Source: Nitratireductor pacificus pht-3B
GTDB taxonomy: Bacteria; Pseudomonadota; Alphaproteobacteria; Rhizobiales; Rhizobiaceae
Length of the DNA stretch: 64,000 bases
Reading direction: 5' to 3'
NCBI RefSeq assembly: GCF_000300335.1
Contig: NZ_AMRM01000006.1
Coordinates: 124,001 to 188,000 of the forward strand
Shown: positions 43,849 to 51,257 of the stretch, in pieces
How the letters are laid out: each line of letters opens with the position of its first letter
Numbering within the stretch: position 1 is the stretch's first letter
Program-made: the position numbers and the translations under genes
The notes under the pieces: generated by a model
What the model was told of the DNA's origin: nothing
What the model saw: only the letters and a program-made list of their open reading frames with translations
Database searches by the model: none

Positions 43849-44898
43849 CTATTCCTTCGCCGGACGCGCCGGCACCGCGACGCCGCCGGCGCTGCCGAGG
43901 GAACGGCCGCGCGCGCGGGGGCTGAAGGCCCGCGGCTTCTCCCGGGCGCGGCGCAGGACCGGATGCGGCACCGGCTCCTTCGGACGGAAGGCGAAATCCT
44001 TCAGCAACGCCAGGTAGCCGGGATAGGCGTAACCGCCGTTCATCCGCAGCCACTCGGCGCGTTTCGCCCGGTATAGCGAGGGCAGTCTGTACCAGGGGGC
44101 GGACGGCATCTTGTGATGCACCAGATGCAGGTTGTTGTTGAGGAACAGGAGCGCGAGCGGCGAGCGCTCGACGATGATGGTCCGTCCGTCCGGGCGCTCC
44201 GACCATTGATGCTCGGCGAAGGTCCGGACGGAGATCAGGGACTGCCCGAGCCAAGCCGGCACAAGCACATAAAGCCACAGCGGCATGGAGAACCCGTAGG
44301 CGACGAGCGGCAGGACGACCGCCAGCCCGGCGACATGGAACCCCCACGCCCGACGCACCGCACGGTCGCCCTCGCCGATCAGCTTCGCCTCGGCGGCGAG
44401 GAAGCCGATGTTCATGATGACGGGTCCGAGCACGAAGCGGCCGGCCATGGTGTTGTTCACCGCGAGGATCGCCCGCGCCCAGCGCGGCAGTTCCTCATAG
44501 CGCCACAGCGCCTTGTAGTAGCTCTCCGGGTCCTCGAACGGATCGGTCAGGCGCTCGTCGGCATGGTGGCGCAGGTGCAGTGCCTTGAACCGGCGATAGG
44601 GATAGACCAGACCGATCGGCAGAAACACCAGGGATTCGTTGAGCCTGGCGTCGCGGGTCGGGTGACCATGCAGGCATTCATGCATGAGCGAGGATTGCAG
44701 CGCGATGGCGATTGTCAGGAGCGCCAGCGCGGCGAGCGGCCATTGCGGCCACAGAAGAATGCCGGCGGCCAGCCAAAGGCCGTAGCAAGCCACGATCAGA
44801 ATTAGTGTAGGCCATTCAATCGATAGACGGCCGCCGCCCCGGCGCTTTCCCGTGATGCGCATTCTGTCCCAGTTCCGCGCCGCACCCAAACCCGACAT
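43849..44898 (-). CDS. Membrane fatty acid desaturase-family protein
   Basis: Di-iron membrane enzyme of about 349 residues with the three histidine boxes: HECLHGH, HLRHHAD and HLVHH. Hydrophobic helices lie between (LILIVACYGLWLAAGILLWP; LAALALLTIAIALQSSL). Such enzymes desaturate or hydroxylate lipids or carotenoids. The start is uncertain: ATG 44898 is used, with GTG 44967 and ATG 44862 as options, none with a strong ribosome site. The C-terminus is Arg/Pro-rich. A divergent XRE regulator gene suggests control by a ligand-sensing repressor. Confidence 0.87.
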   Translation of the reverse strand: MSGLGAARNWDRMRITGKRRGGGRLSIEWPTLILIVACYGLWLAAGILLWPQWPLAALALLTIAIALQSSLMHECLHGHPTRDARLNESLVFLPIGLVYPYRRFKALHLRHHADERLTDPFEDPESYYKALWRYEELPRWARAILAVNNTMAGRFVLGPVIMNIGFLAAEAKLIGEGDRAVRRAWGFHVAGLAVVLPLVAYGFSMPLWLYVLVPAWLGQSLISVRTFAEHQWSERPDGRTIIVERSPLALLFLNNNLHLVHHKMPSAPWYRLPSLYRAKRAEWLRMNGGYAYPGYLALLKDFAFRPKEPVPHPVLRRAREKPRAFSPRARGRSLGSAGGVAVPARPAKE

Positions 44899-44996
44899 GG
44901 CGGCGCTGTTGATTCCTGACAGAAGAGTGTCAGGAGCACCCGCAGGGCTCAACGCGAGACTGCGCACAGAATGTTGACAATGATATCCATGCCCAT

Positions 44997-45034
44997 CATT
45001 TGTTTATTAAACGCATCATTTATTGCGACAAATG
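44997..45034. promoter_or_regulatory. Candidate operator between desaturase and XRE regulator genes
   Basis: CATTTGT (44997-45003) and ACAAATG (45028-45034) form an inverted repeat 24 bp apart, in a distinctly AT-rich island upstream of both divergent genes. A repeat here is the expected place for autoregulation by the XRE protein. Binding is inferred from position only. Confidence 0.4.
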
Positions 45035-45064
45035 AACGATTTCGACTTCGAAGGAGCATCCGGC

Positions 45065-45901
45065 ATGGACAAGCGCGACCTTTCCGGCACCTTTCGCGAC
45101 CGCCTGAAAGGCCTCCTGCAGCGCTCGGGACTGAACCAGTCTGCCTTCGCCGCGGCCGTCGGCATCGACCGGTCCGCCCTTTCGCAACTGCTCTCCGGCG
45201 CCTCGGCGCGGCTGCCGCGCGCCGAAACCCTGCTCAGGATCGCGGCGGAGCACCAGGTGTCGCTCGACTGGCTTCTCGGCCTCAGCCAGGACGAGGGCAT
45301 CACCGGCGAACTGCGCGAGAGCCTCGAGATCACCGAGGCGCGGGGCGGCTTCAACGATACGCTGCTGGCGAAATGGCATGCCGAGGCCGTCGGCACGAAG
45401 ATCCGCTACGTGCCGGCGGGCATTCCCGACCTGCTGCGCACGGAGGCGGTGATCCTCTACGAGGCGGAGGCGATGCCTCAGAGCCGCACTGCGCAGCTCA
45501 GCGAGGCGCAGTACCGGGTCGACTACAACCGGCGCCCGGAGACCGACATGGAAGTCTGCATGCCGCGCCAGACACTGGAACTGTTCGCCAAGGGCGAAGG
45601 CATCTGGCGCACCCTGCCCGAGCCTGTGCGCGCCGAGCAGATCGTTCACATGGCGCAGCTGCTGGACGATCTCTACCCGACGTTCCGCCTGTTCCTCTAC
45701 GACGGGCGCAAACGCTATTCGGCGCCCTACACGGTGTTCGGCCCCTACCGGGCGGCGCTGTATATGGGCGGCATGTATCTGGTGCTGAGCGCCACCAGCT
45801 CCGTCACCACGCTGACGCGCCATTTCGACGGGCTGATCCGCGGCGCCGAGATCAACGCGCATGAAGCGGCTGACTTCGTCAAGAGCCTGCGGCTCGGATA
45901 G
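45065..45901 (+). CDS. XRE-family regulator with C-terminal sensor-like domain
   Basis: A 278-residue protein. The N-terminal helix-turn-helix (about 8-70) reads FRDRLKGLLQRSGLNQSAFA then IDRSALSQLLSGAS and PRAETLLRIAAEHQVSLDWLL. The remaining 200 residues form a separate domain containing AGIPDLLRTEAVILYE, MEVCMPRQTLELFA and PTFRLFLYDGRKRYSAPYTV. Its layout recalls the DUF5753 domain of actinobacterial XRE regulators; I judge this by eye only. The ATG at 45065 has AAGGAG about 9 bases upstream, so I prefer it to the ATG at 45032. It diverges from the desaturase gene. Confidence 0.82.
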   Translation: MDKRDLSGTFRDRLKGLLQRSGLNQSAFAAAVGIDRSALSQLLSGASARLPRAETLLRIAAEHQVSLDWLLGLSQDEGITGELRESLEITEARGGFNDTLLAKWHAEAVGTKIRYVPAGIPDLLRTEAVILYEAEAMPQSRTAQLSEAQYRVDYNRRPETDMEVCMPRQTLELFAKGEGIWRTLPEPVRAEQIVHMAQLLDDLYPTFRLFLYDGRKRYSAPYTVFGPYRAALYMGGMYLVLSATSSVTTLTRHFDGLIRGAEINAHEAADFVKSLRLG

Positions 45902-46014
45902 GGTTTCCGGGGGCGCGACCGGCACCCGACCGTGCCGCCGCATTGACCCGCCGTGCAGATTTCTTCATAGCTTTCCCTGCAGGTCATTCTCCCGACAGAA
46001 GCGAGGCCACCGCC

Positions 46015-47034
46015 ATGCACAACCCCATCGACGCGCTGATCGCCGAAAAGGGAATTCTGCTTGCGGACGGGGCGACGGGCACCAATCTGTTCGCCATGGG
46101 CCTCCAGTCGGGCGACGCACCGGAACTGTGGAACACGGAAGCGCCGGAAAAGATCGAGGCGCTGCACCAAGGGTTCGTGGATTCAGGCGCCGACATCATC
46201 CTCACCAACTCCTTCGGCGGCACGCGCCAGCGGCTGAAACTGCACCATGCGCAGGACAGGGTCTTCGAACTCAACAAGAAGGCCGCGGAGATCGCCTGCA
46301 ACGTGGCGGCGAAGGCCGGACGCCGCGTCATCGTCGCCGGCTCGGTGGGTCCGACGGGCGAGCTTCTCGTGCCGCTCGGCGCCATGACCTATGACGAGGC
46401 CGTGGACGCCTTCGCCGAGCAGATGGAAGGGCTGAAGGCCGGAGGGGCGGAAGTCGCCTGGATCGAGACCATGTCGGCGCCGGACGAGATTCGCGCGGCG
46501 GCGGAGGCGGCGATCAGGGTCGGCATGCCCTACACCTATACCGGCTCGTTCGACACGGCGGGCCGCACGATGATGGGGCTGGCGCCGAAGGACATCCATG
46601 GCGTGGTCGACGGGCTGGCCGAGGCGCCGCTGGCCGTGGGCGCCAATTGCGGCGTCGGCGCTCCCGACATCCTGGCGGCCCTGCTCGACATGTCCGAGGC
46701 GAAGCCCGAGGCGACCATCGTTGTCAAGGGCAATTGCGGGATTCCGGAGTTCCGCGGCACGGAAGTCCACTATTCCGGAACGCCTGAACTGATGAGCGAA
46801 TATGTCCGCCTCGCCGTGGACGGCGGCGCCAGGATCATCGGCGGCTGCTGCGGCACGTCCTTCGAGCATCTGGCCGCCATGCGCGCGGCGCTCGACGGGC
46901 ACAGGCAACCGGCCGCGCGTCCGGACATCGCGGCGATCGAGGCCCGCGTCGGCCCGATGCGCAACAAGAGTGCCGCGCAGAGCGGCGCCGACAGCGCACC
47001 CGCCGGCCGACGCACGCGCCGCGCTCGCGGCTGA
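46015..47034 (+). CDS. bmt: Betaine-homocysteine S-methyltransferase-like protein
   Basis: Zinc-dependent methyltransferase of 339 residues. The N-terminal LLADGATGTNLFAMGL and NSFGGTRQRLKLH are typical of homocysteine S-methyltransferases. The zinc cysteines lie in GANCGVGAPD (about residue 213) and GGCCGTSFEH (about 281-282). It makes methionine from homocysteine, with glycine betaine the usual donor in rhizobial homologues. That would generate dimethylglycine, the likely substrate type of the 40.5 kb flavoprotein. The C-terminus after about 315 is a basic tail (RRTRRARG). No SAM riboswitch is evident upstream. Confidence 0.88.
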   Translation: MHNPIDALIAEKGILLADGATGTNLFAMGLQSGDAPELWNTEAPEKIEALHQGFVDSGADIILTNSFGGTRQRLKLHHAQDRVFELNKKAAEIACNVAAKAGRRVIVAGSVGPTGELLVPLGAMTYDEAVDAFAEQMEGLKAGGAEVAWIETMSAPDEIRAAAEAAIRVGMPYTYTGSFDTAGRTMMGLAPKDIHGVVDGLAEAPLAVGANCGVGAPDILAALLDMSEAKPEATIVVKGNCGIPEFRGTEVHYSGTPELMSEYVRLAVDGGARIIGGCCGTSFEHLAAMRAALDGHRQPAARPDIAAIEARVGPMRNKSAAQSGADSAPAGRRTRRARG

Positions 47035-47202
47035 TGTCGGCATCGATGGCCTGAACGAGGGCCGTTCCGGGCTGGACCAACCAAATCCTCCTTGCCTGTC
47101 ACGGTTAAGCCTATAAAAGCGATTGACCGCCGAAGGCATTTTCCTTCCGCGTCACTTTCGGTCGTCGTCGAGCATTCCGCCGGCCGCTACGAGGTAAACG
47201 AC

Positions 47203-48612
47203 ATGACTGTGCTTGCCTCCGGCGCGCGGGCGCCGGCCAATCCGTGGATCGCGGAAGTGCGCGCGACTCTGGCGCTCGCATGGCCGATGGTGCTCACCAA
47301 CCTCGCGCAGATCGCCATGACCACGACCGACGTCATGATGATGGGTCGTCTCGGACCGCAGGCGCTGGCGGCCGGCACGCTCGGCTACAATCTCTACTTC
47401 GCGCCGCTGATCTTCGGCCTTGGCCTGCTTCTCGCCGCCTCGCCGATGATGGCGAGCGCGCTCGGCCGCAAGCTTCATTCAGTTCGCGACGTGCGGCGAA
47501 CCGTGCGTCAGGCGCTGTGGCTGGCCATCGCCGCCTCGATCCCCATCTGGCTGATCCTCTGGCAGGCGGAGGCGTTCCTGCTCTGGATGGGCCAGGAACC
47601 GGCCCTCGCCAAGGTCGCCGCCAGCTATGTGCGCGCGCTGCAATGGGCAGCCCTGCCCTTCTTCGGCTACATCGTGCTGCGTTCCTTCATTTCGGCGCTG
47701 GAGCGGCCCGGCTGGGCACTGACCATCATGTTCATCATGGTGGCGTTCAACGTTTTCGCCAACTGGTGCCTGATGTTCGGCAATCTCGGCTTCCCGGCGC
47801 TTGGCGTGCCCGGGTCGGGGATCGCCACGACACTTGCGAGCACGCTGATGTTCTTCGGCATGGTCGCCGTCGTTTCGCTGGAACGCCGCTTCCGCCGGTT
47901 CCATCTCTTCGGACGCTTCTGGCGCTCCGACTGGCCGCGCTTCCGCGAATTGCTGCGCCTCGGCCTGCCGATCGCCGGTTCGATGACCTTCGAGGTGACG
48001 ATCTTCAACGCCGCCGCGCTGCTGATGGGCCTGATCAGCGCGCCGGCGCTCGCCGCGCACGCCATCGCGATGCAGATATCCTCGATCACCTTCATGGTGC
48101 CGATGGGCCTCAGCCAGGCGGCCACCGTGCGGGTCGGACGCGCTTTCGGCGCGCGCAATGTCGAGGCCATCACGCGCGCCGGCTGGACGGCCTATGCCAT
48201 CGGCGTCGGTTTCATGGCGCTGATGGGCCTGATGATGATCCTGATGCCGAAGGTGCTGATCGGCGGCTTCCTGGACCTGACGCTGCCGGACAACCAGCAG
48301 GTCATCCAGCTTGCCGTGTCGTTCCTGGCGCTGGCCGCCCTGTTCCAGATCTTCGACGGCGCGCAGGCGGTCGCCGGGGGCATGCTGCGCGGGCTGCACG
48401 ACACGAAGGTGCCGATGATCTACTCGCTCTGCGGCTATTGGGGGATCGGCATGACGCTCGGCGTGATGCTGGCCTTCCCGCTCGACTTCGGCGGCGTCGG
48501 CATCTGGATCGGCCTGGTCAGCGGTCTCGCCGTGGTGTCCGTGCTGCTGTTCGCACGCTGGCAGAACCGCAGCAAGCTCATGCCGTGGCTTTACCACGCC
48601 CCGGCTTTGTGA
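47203..48612 (+). CDS. MATE-family multidrug/metabolite efflux protein
   Basis: Inner-membrane antiporter of 469 residues with twelve predicted helices. The N-terminal repeat has WPMVLTNLAQIAMTTTDVMM and GRLGPQALAAGTLGYNLYF. The middle has ALGVPGSGIATTLASTLMFF, and the second repeat has LRLGLPIAGSMTFEVTIFN and AHAIAMQISSITFMVPMGLS. This matches the NorM-type branch. Start ATG 47203 follows GAGG. Substrates cannot be predicted. Its 3' end overlaps the convergent J-domain-like gene by 35 bp. Confidence 0.92.
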   Translation: MTVLASGARAPANPWIAEVRATLALAWPMVLTNLAQIAMTTTDVMMMGRLGPQALAAGTLGYNLYFAPLIFGLGLLLAASPMMASALGRKLHSVRDVRRTVRQALWLAIAASIPIWLILWQAEAFLLWMGQEPALAKVAASYVRALQWAALPFFGYIVLRSFISALERPGWALTIMFIMVAFNVFANWCLMFGNLGFPALGVPGSGIATTLASTLMFFGMVAVVSLERRFRRFHLFGRFWRSDWPRFRELLRLGLPIAGSMTFEVTIFNAAALLMGLISAPALAAHAIAMQISSITFMVPMGLSQAATVRVGRAFGARNVEAITRAGWTAYAIGVGFMALMGLMMILMPKVLIGGFLDLTLPDNQQVIQLAVSFLALAALFQIFDGAQAVAGGMLRGLHDTKVPMIYSLCGYWGIGMTLGVMLAFPLDFGGVGIWIGLVSGLAVVSVLLFARWQNRSKLMPWLYHAPAL

Positions 48613-49063
48613 GCGGCCGACGCTTCGCCTCATCGATCAGCATGTTGGCCACCTGCATGCGGATCATCGCATGGGCGCGCAGATGCGCCGGCACCCGGTC
48701 GGGGTGATTGCGGAAGGCGAAGTCGCGCCGCAGCCGGTCGAGCTTTTTCGGCTCCGCCGTGCCGGCATCGCCGGTGAGGCCCAGTTCGGCGGCGATCTCG
48801 TCCGGGTCCGTCGAAGGCGGCTTCACGGTCGGCTTTGCCTGCTTCTGGGTCCGGGGGGGCTCCGGGCGCGGCGCCGCCTGATGGGCGCGGTACTCGGCCT
48901 CGGCGCGCTTGTCGGTGAAATTGATCCGGCCGGAGTGAAGCTCGTCGGCGACCGACAGATAGTCGAGCGAACGCGGCGGCCCGACGACCTCGGCCGCCTC
49001 GGCCTCGTCGCGCAGAAGCTCGTCAAGAAGAGCCGCGAAATCGCGGCGCGCTCCCGTCGCCAT
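48578..49063 (-). CDS. J-domain-like protein of unknown function
   Basis: A 161-residue protein. The N-terminal half (FAALLDELLRDEAEAAEVVG, ADELHSGRINFTDKRAEAEY) is charged, and the middle is Pro/Lys-rich and probably disordered. The C-terminal 50 residues resemble a J domain: KLDRLRRDFAFRNHPDRVPAH followed by a helix MIRMQVANMLIDEAKRR. The HPD tripeptide that contacts DnaK is intact (about residue 125). A C-terminal J domain is less usual than an N-terminal one. It may be a co-chaperone, but the partner is unknown. Start ATG 49063 is preferred over an upstream 49135. Confidence 0.7.
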   Translation of the reverse strand: MATGARRDFAALLDELLRDEAEAAEVVGPPRSLDYLSVADELHSGRINFTDKRAEAEYRAHQAAPRPEPPRTQKQAKPTVKPPSTDPDEIAAELGLTGDAGTAEPKKLDRLRRDFAFRNHPDRVPAHLRAHAMIRMQVANMLIDEAKRRPLTKPGRGKATA

Positions 49064-49298
49064 GCCCGTTCCATTCTTGAATCGCCGGCCTGCCGACCGA
49101 TCATAGGATACTTTCGGCAGATTGTTAGCCAGCACCGGTTAAGAAACATCTGCCGCGGCGCAGTCTATTTGAAGCATCGGCAAAAGGCACCCGGCCTGCG
49201 GCGCCGACATAATCTGCCCATTCTGTCGGATCTATTATCGATACCGCTTCGCGTTTCCCTTCGATAGATTCGCGCGGCCGGAACGCTGAGGAGGCTCG

Positions 49299-50327
49299 AT
49301 GATGCGATTCGCACTGATTGCGGCTGCGGCAATGGCCGCGTCGCCGGTTCCCGCACTGGCGCAGGAAGCCTATCTCGACGACCGGTCGACGCCGGAAGCG
49401 CTCCTGCGCTCGCTCTACAACGCCGTCAACCGCCAGGAATATGCGCGCGCGTTCGACTATTTCTCGACCCCACCGGCCGCCAGCGTCGAGGCCTATGCGG
49501 CGGGCTACGCGGAGACGGAACATGTCGCGCTGGCGACGGGTGCGGCCACTACGGAGGGCGCGGCCGGCACCACCTTCTACGCCGTGCCGGTGGCGATCCG
49601 CGCACGGGGCAAGGACGGCGGCGAGCAGGTTTTCGCGGGTTGTTACACGCTGCGTCTCTCCAATCCGCAGATCCAGGGCACGCCCTACACTCCGCTGCAC
49701 ATCGAGAAGGCGTCCCTGAAGCGCGCGGAAGGTGCCCTCAACGATGTGCTTCCGGCGCAATGCGGCGACGGCGCGCCCGTGGAAGCAGATGCGGCACTGA
49801 GCAACGCCAGGGCGATGTTCGCGGCGACCTATGGCGAGACCTGCACGCTGGCGGGCGATCCGGAAGCCGCGGAGCCGCAGGTCTACAGCATCCCGTTCAA
49901 CTATTCCTACGAGAGCGCGGACACGCCGAAGCACGAGGCCCGCCTGTTCCGCTTCCTGTGCGATCGCGGTGCCTATAACGAGCTGCATGCCTATCTGCTC
50001 GCCGACGAGAATGGCAATGTCTCGCCGCTTCAGTTCGCGACCCCGGAACTCGACATCCAGTATGAGAATGACGACCGGGAGGGCAAAGTCGAGGACCTGC
50101 GCATCATCGGCTACAAGACCGACGGTCGGCTGGTGAACTCAGAATACGATCCCGAGACGTTGACACTCCTGTCGCATGCCAAGTGGCGCGGCATGGGCGA
50201 TGCCTTCTCGAGCGGCAAGTGGATCTTTCGCGAGGGCAGTTTTTCGCTGGTCCGATATGACATGGACGCCTCCTACGACGGCGAGAGCGAGCCCGTGACC
50301 CTGCTCGATTATCACAGCGGTCCCTGA
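49299..50327 (+). CDS. Secreted DUF1176-type protein
   Basis: A periplasmic protein of 342 residues with a signal peptide (residues 1-22, AAAMAASPVPALAQEA). Its body matches the DUF1176-like pattern: ARLFRFLCDRGAYNELHAYL, PLQFATPELDIQYENDD and IGYKTDGRLVNSEYDPETLTL, then SFSLVRYDMDASYDGES. Four cysteines could form disulfides. A GGAGG site precedes two adjacent ATGs (49299, 49302); the second has the better spacing. The function of the family is unknown to me. Confidence 0.8.
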   Translation: MMRFALIAAAAMAASPVPALAQEAYLDDRSTPEALLRSLYNAVNRQEYARAFDYFSTPPAASVEAYAAGYAETEHVALATGAATTEGAAGTTFYAVPVAIRARGKDGGEQVFAGCYTLRLSNPQIQGTPYTPLHIEKASLKRAEGALNDVLPAQCGDGAPVEADAALSNARAMFAATYGETCTLAGDPEAAEPQVYSIPFNYSYESADTPKHEARLFRFLCDRGAYNELHAYLLADENGNVSPLQFATPELDIQYENDDREGKVEDLRIIGYKTDGRLVNSEYDPETLTLLSHAKWRGMGDAFSSGKWIFREGSFSLVRYDMDASYDGESEPVTLLDYHSGP

Positions 50328-50360
50328 GACGCCGGCCACCCCTTCGCCATAGCGCCGCGT

Positions 50361-51257
50361 TCAGCGCAGCGACAGCATCCAGTTCAGGGTTTCGCGCCAG
50401 TCGGTCATGCGGATCGGCGTGCCGTGCGTTCCTGTCTCGAAGCGCACGAAGCGGGCGGGATAGTTCGGCGCGGCCCGGCGGATGCGCTGGAAGAAGGCCT
50501 CCTGCTTCTCCACCGCGAAAACCGGATCGCGGCTGCCATGGCCGAAGAAAACGGGCACGCGCCCGGCGAAGGCCGGCGCCTCGAGAAAACCCTCGTCCCA
50601 CATCGATCCCAGCAGGAGCAGGCCGCCGAGGCGCTTGGCCGTCGCCGGGTCGCTCGCCAGCATCCAGCAGAGAGCACCGCCCATCGAACCGCAGGCGACG
50701 AAAACCGGCGCACCCGGGGAGCGCGTGGCGTAGTGGTCGATCAGGGCGGCGATCTCGCGCGCGCCCTGCGCGGAGAAGTCGGAGAAATCGGGCGACAGAT
50801 ACAATCCCCCGGCGTTCGCCATCAGGTTCTTGATGCGGTTGAAATTGCCGCCGAAGGTGAAATCGTCGACGCCCTGCCGGCGGTTGCCGCCCTGCCCATG
50901 CAGGTAGAGGACGATGGCGCTGGCGCGCTCGCGCGTCCCGACCGCGACGTGGCGCACGGTGCCGGCGGACGTCCTGAGCGCCAGATCCTCCTGCACCCGG
51001 CGCACTCCGGTGGAGATATACCCTCCGTTGACCCGCCTTTCGGGGATGTCGTCGCGTCCGTTGATATCGCGCATCTCGCGATAGTCGACCACGCGGTAGC
51101 TCCCGTCGCCGCTGGCGGACAGGAGCGCCGGATAGGCGAACAGCCGGTCCTTTTGCGGAGGAAGCTCGAGCGCATGGGCCGGCTGCGAAAAGACCATGAC
51201 GGACGCAGCGAACAAAGCCAATTTGCACCAATGGCTTACGGAGGAAATCGAATTCAT
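50361..51257 (-). CDS. Secreted alpha/beta hydrolase
   Basis: Serine hydrolase of 298 residues with a signal peptide (KLALFAASVMVFSQPAHALE). The fold shows AIVLYLHGQGGNRRQGVDDF (oxyanion loop), the nucleophile elbow ACGSMGGALCW (serine about 195) and the acid/base region FGHGSRDPVFAV, with a histidine in GTHGTPIR. Its ATG overlaps the stop of the MoeA/MocA-like gene upstream (ATGA), so it is translated as the last gene of the Cox-type maturation operon. A secreted hydrolase in that operon is unexpected. Substrate is unknown. Confidence 0.85.
   Translation of the reverse strand: MNSISSVSHWCKLALFAASVMVFSQPAHALELPPQKDRLFAYPALLSASGDGSYRVVDYREMRDINGRDDIPERRVNGGYISTGVRRVQEDLALRTSAGTVRHVAVGTRERASAIVLYLHGQGGNRRQGVDDFTFGGNFNRIKNLMANAGGLYLSPDFSDFSAQGAREIAALIDHYATRSPGAPVFVACGSMGGALCWMLASDPATAKRLGGLLLLGSMWDEGFLEAPAFAGRVPVFFGHGSRDPVFAVEKQEAFFQRIRRAAPNYPARFVRFETGTHGTPIRMTDWRETLNWMLSLR

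Noticed and set aside
45902-46014. SAM or SAH riboswitch before the betaine-homocysteine methyltransferase-like gene
   Set aside because: The 113-bp leader has no recognisable SAM-I, SAM-II or SAH aptamer signature on reading.
49064-49298. Possible gene or RNA between the J-domain-like gene and the DUF1176 gene
   Set aside because: No open frame with a start site and no notable repeat or hairpin; it is just the divergent promoter region.
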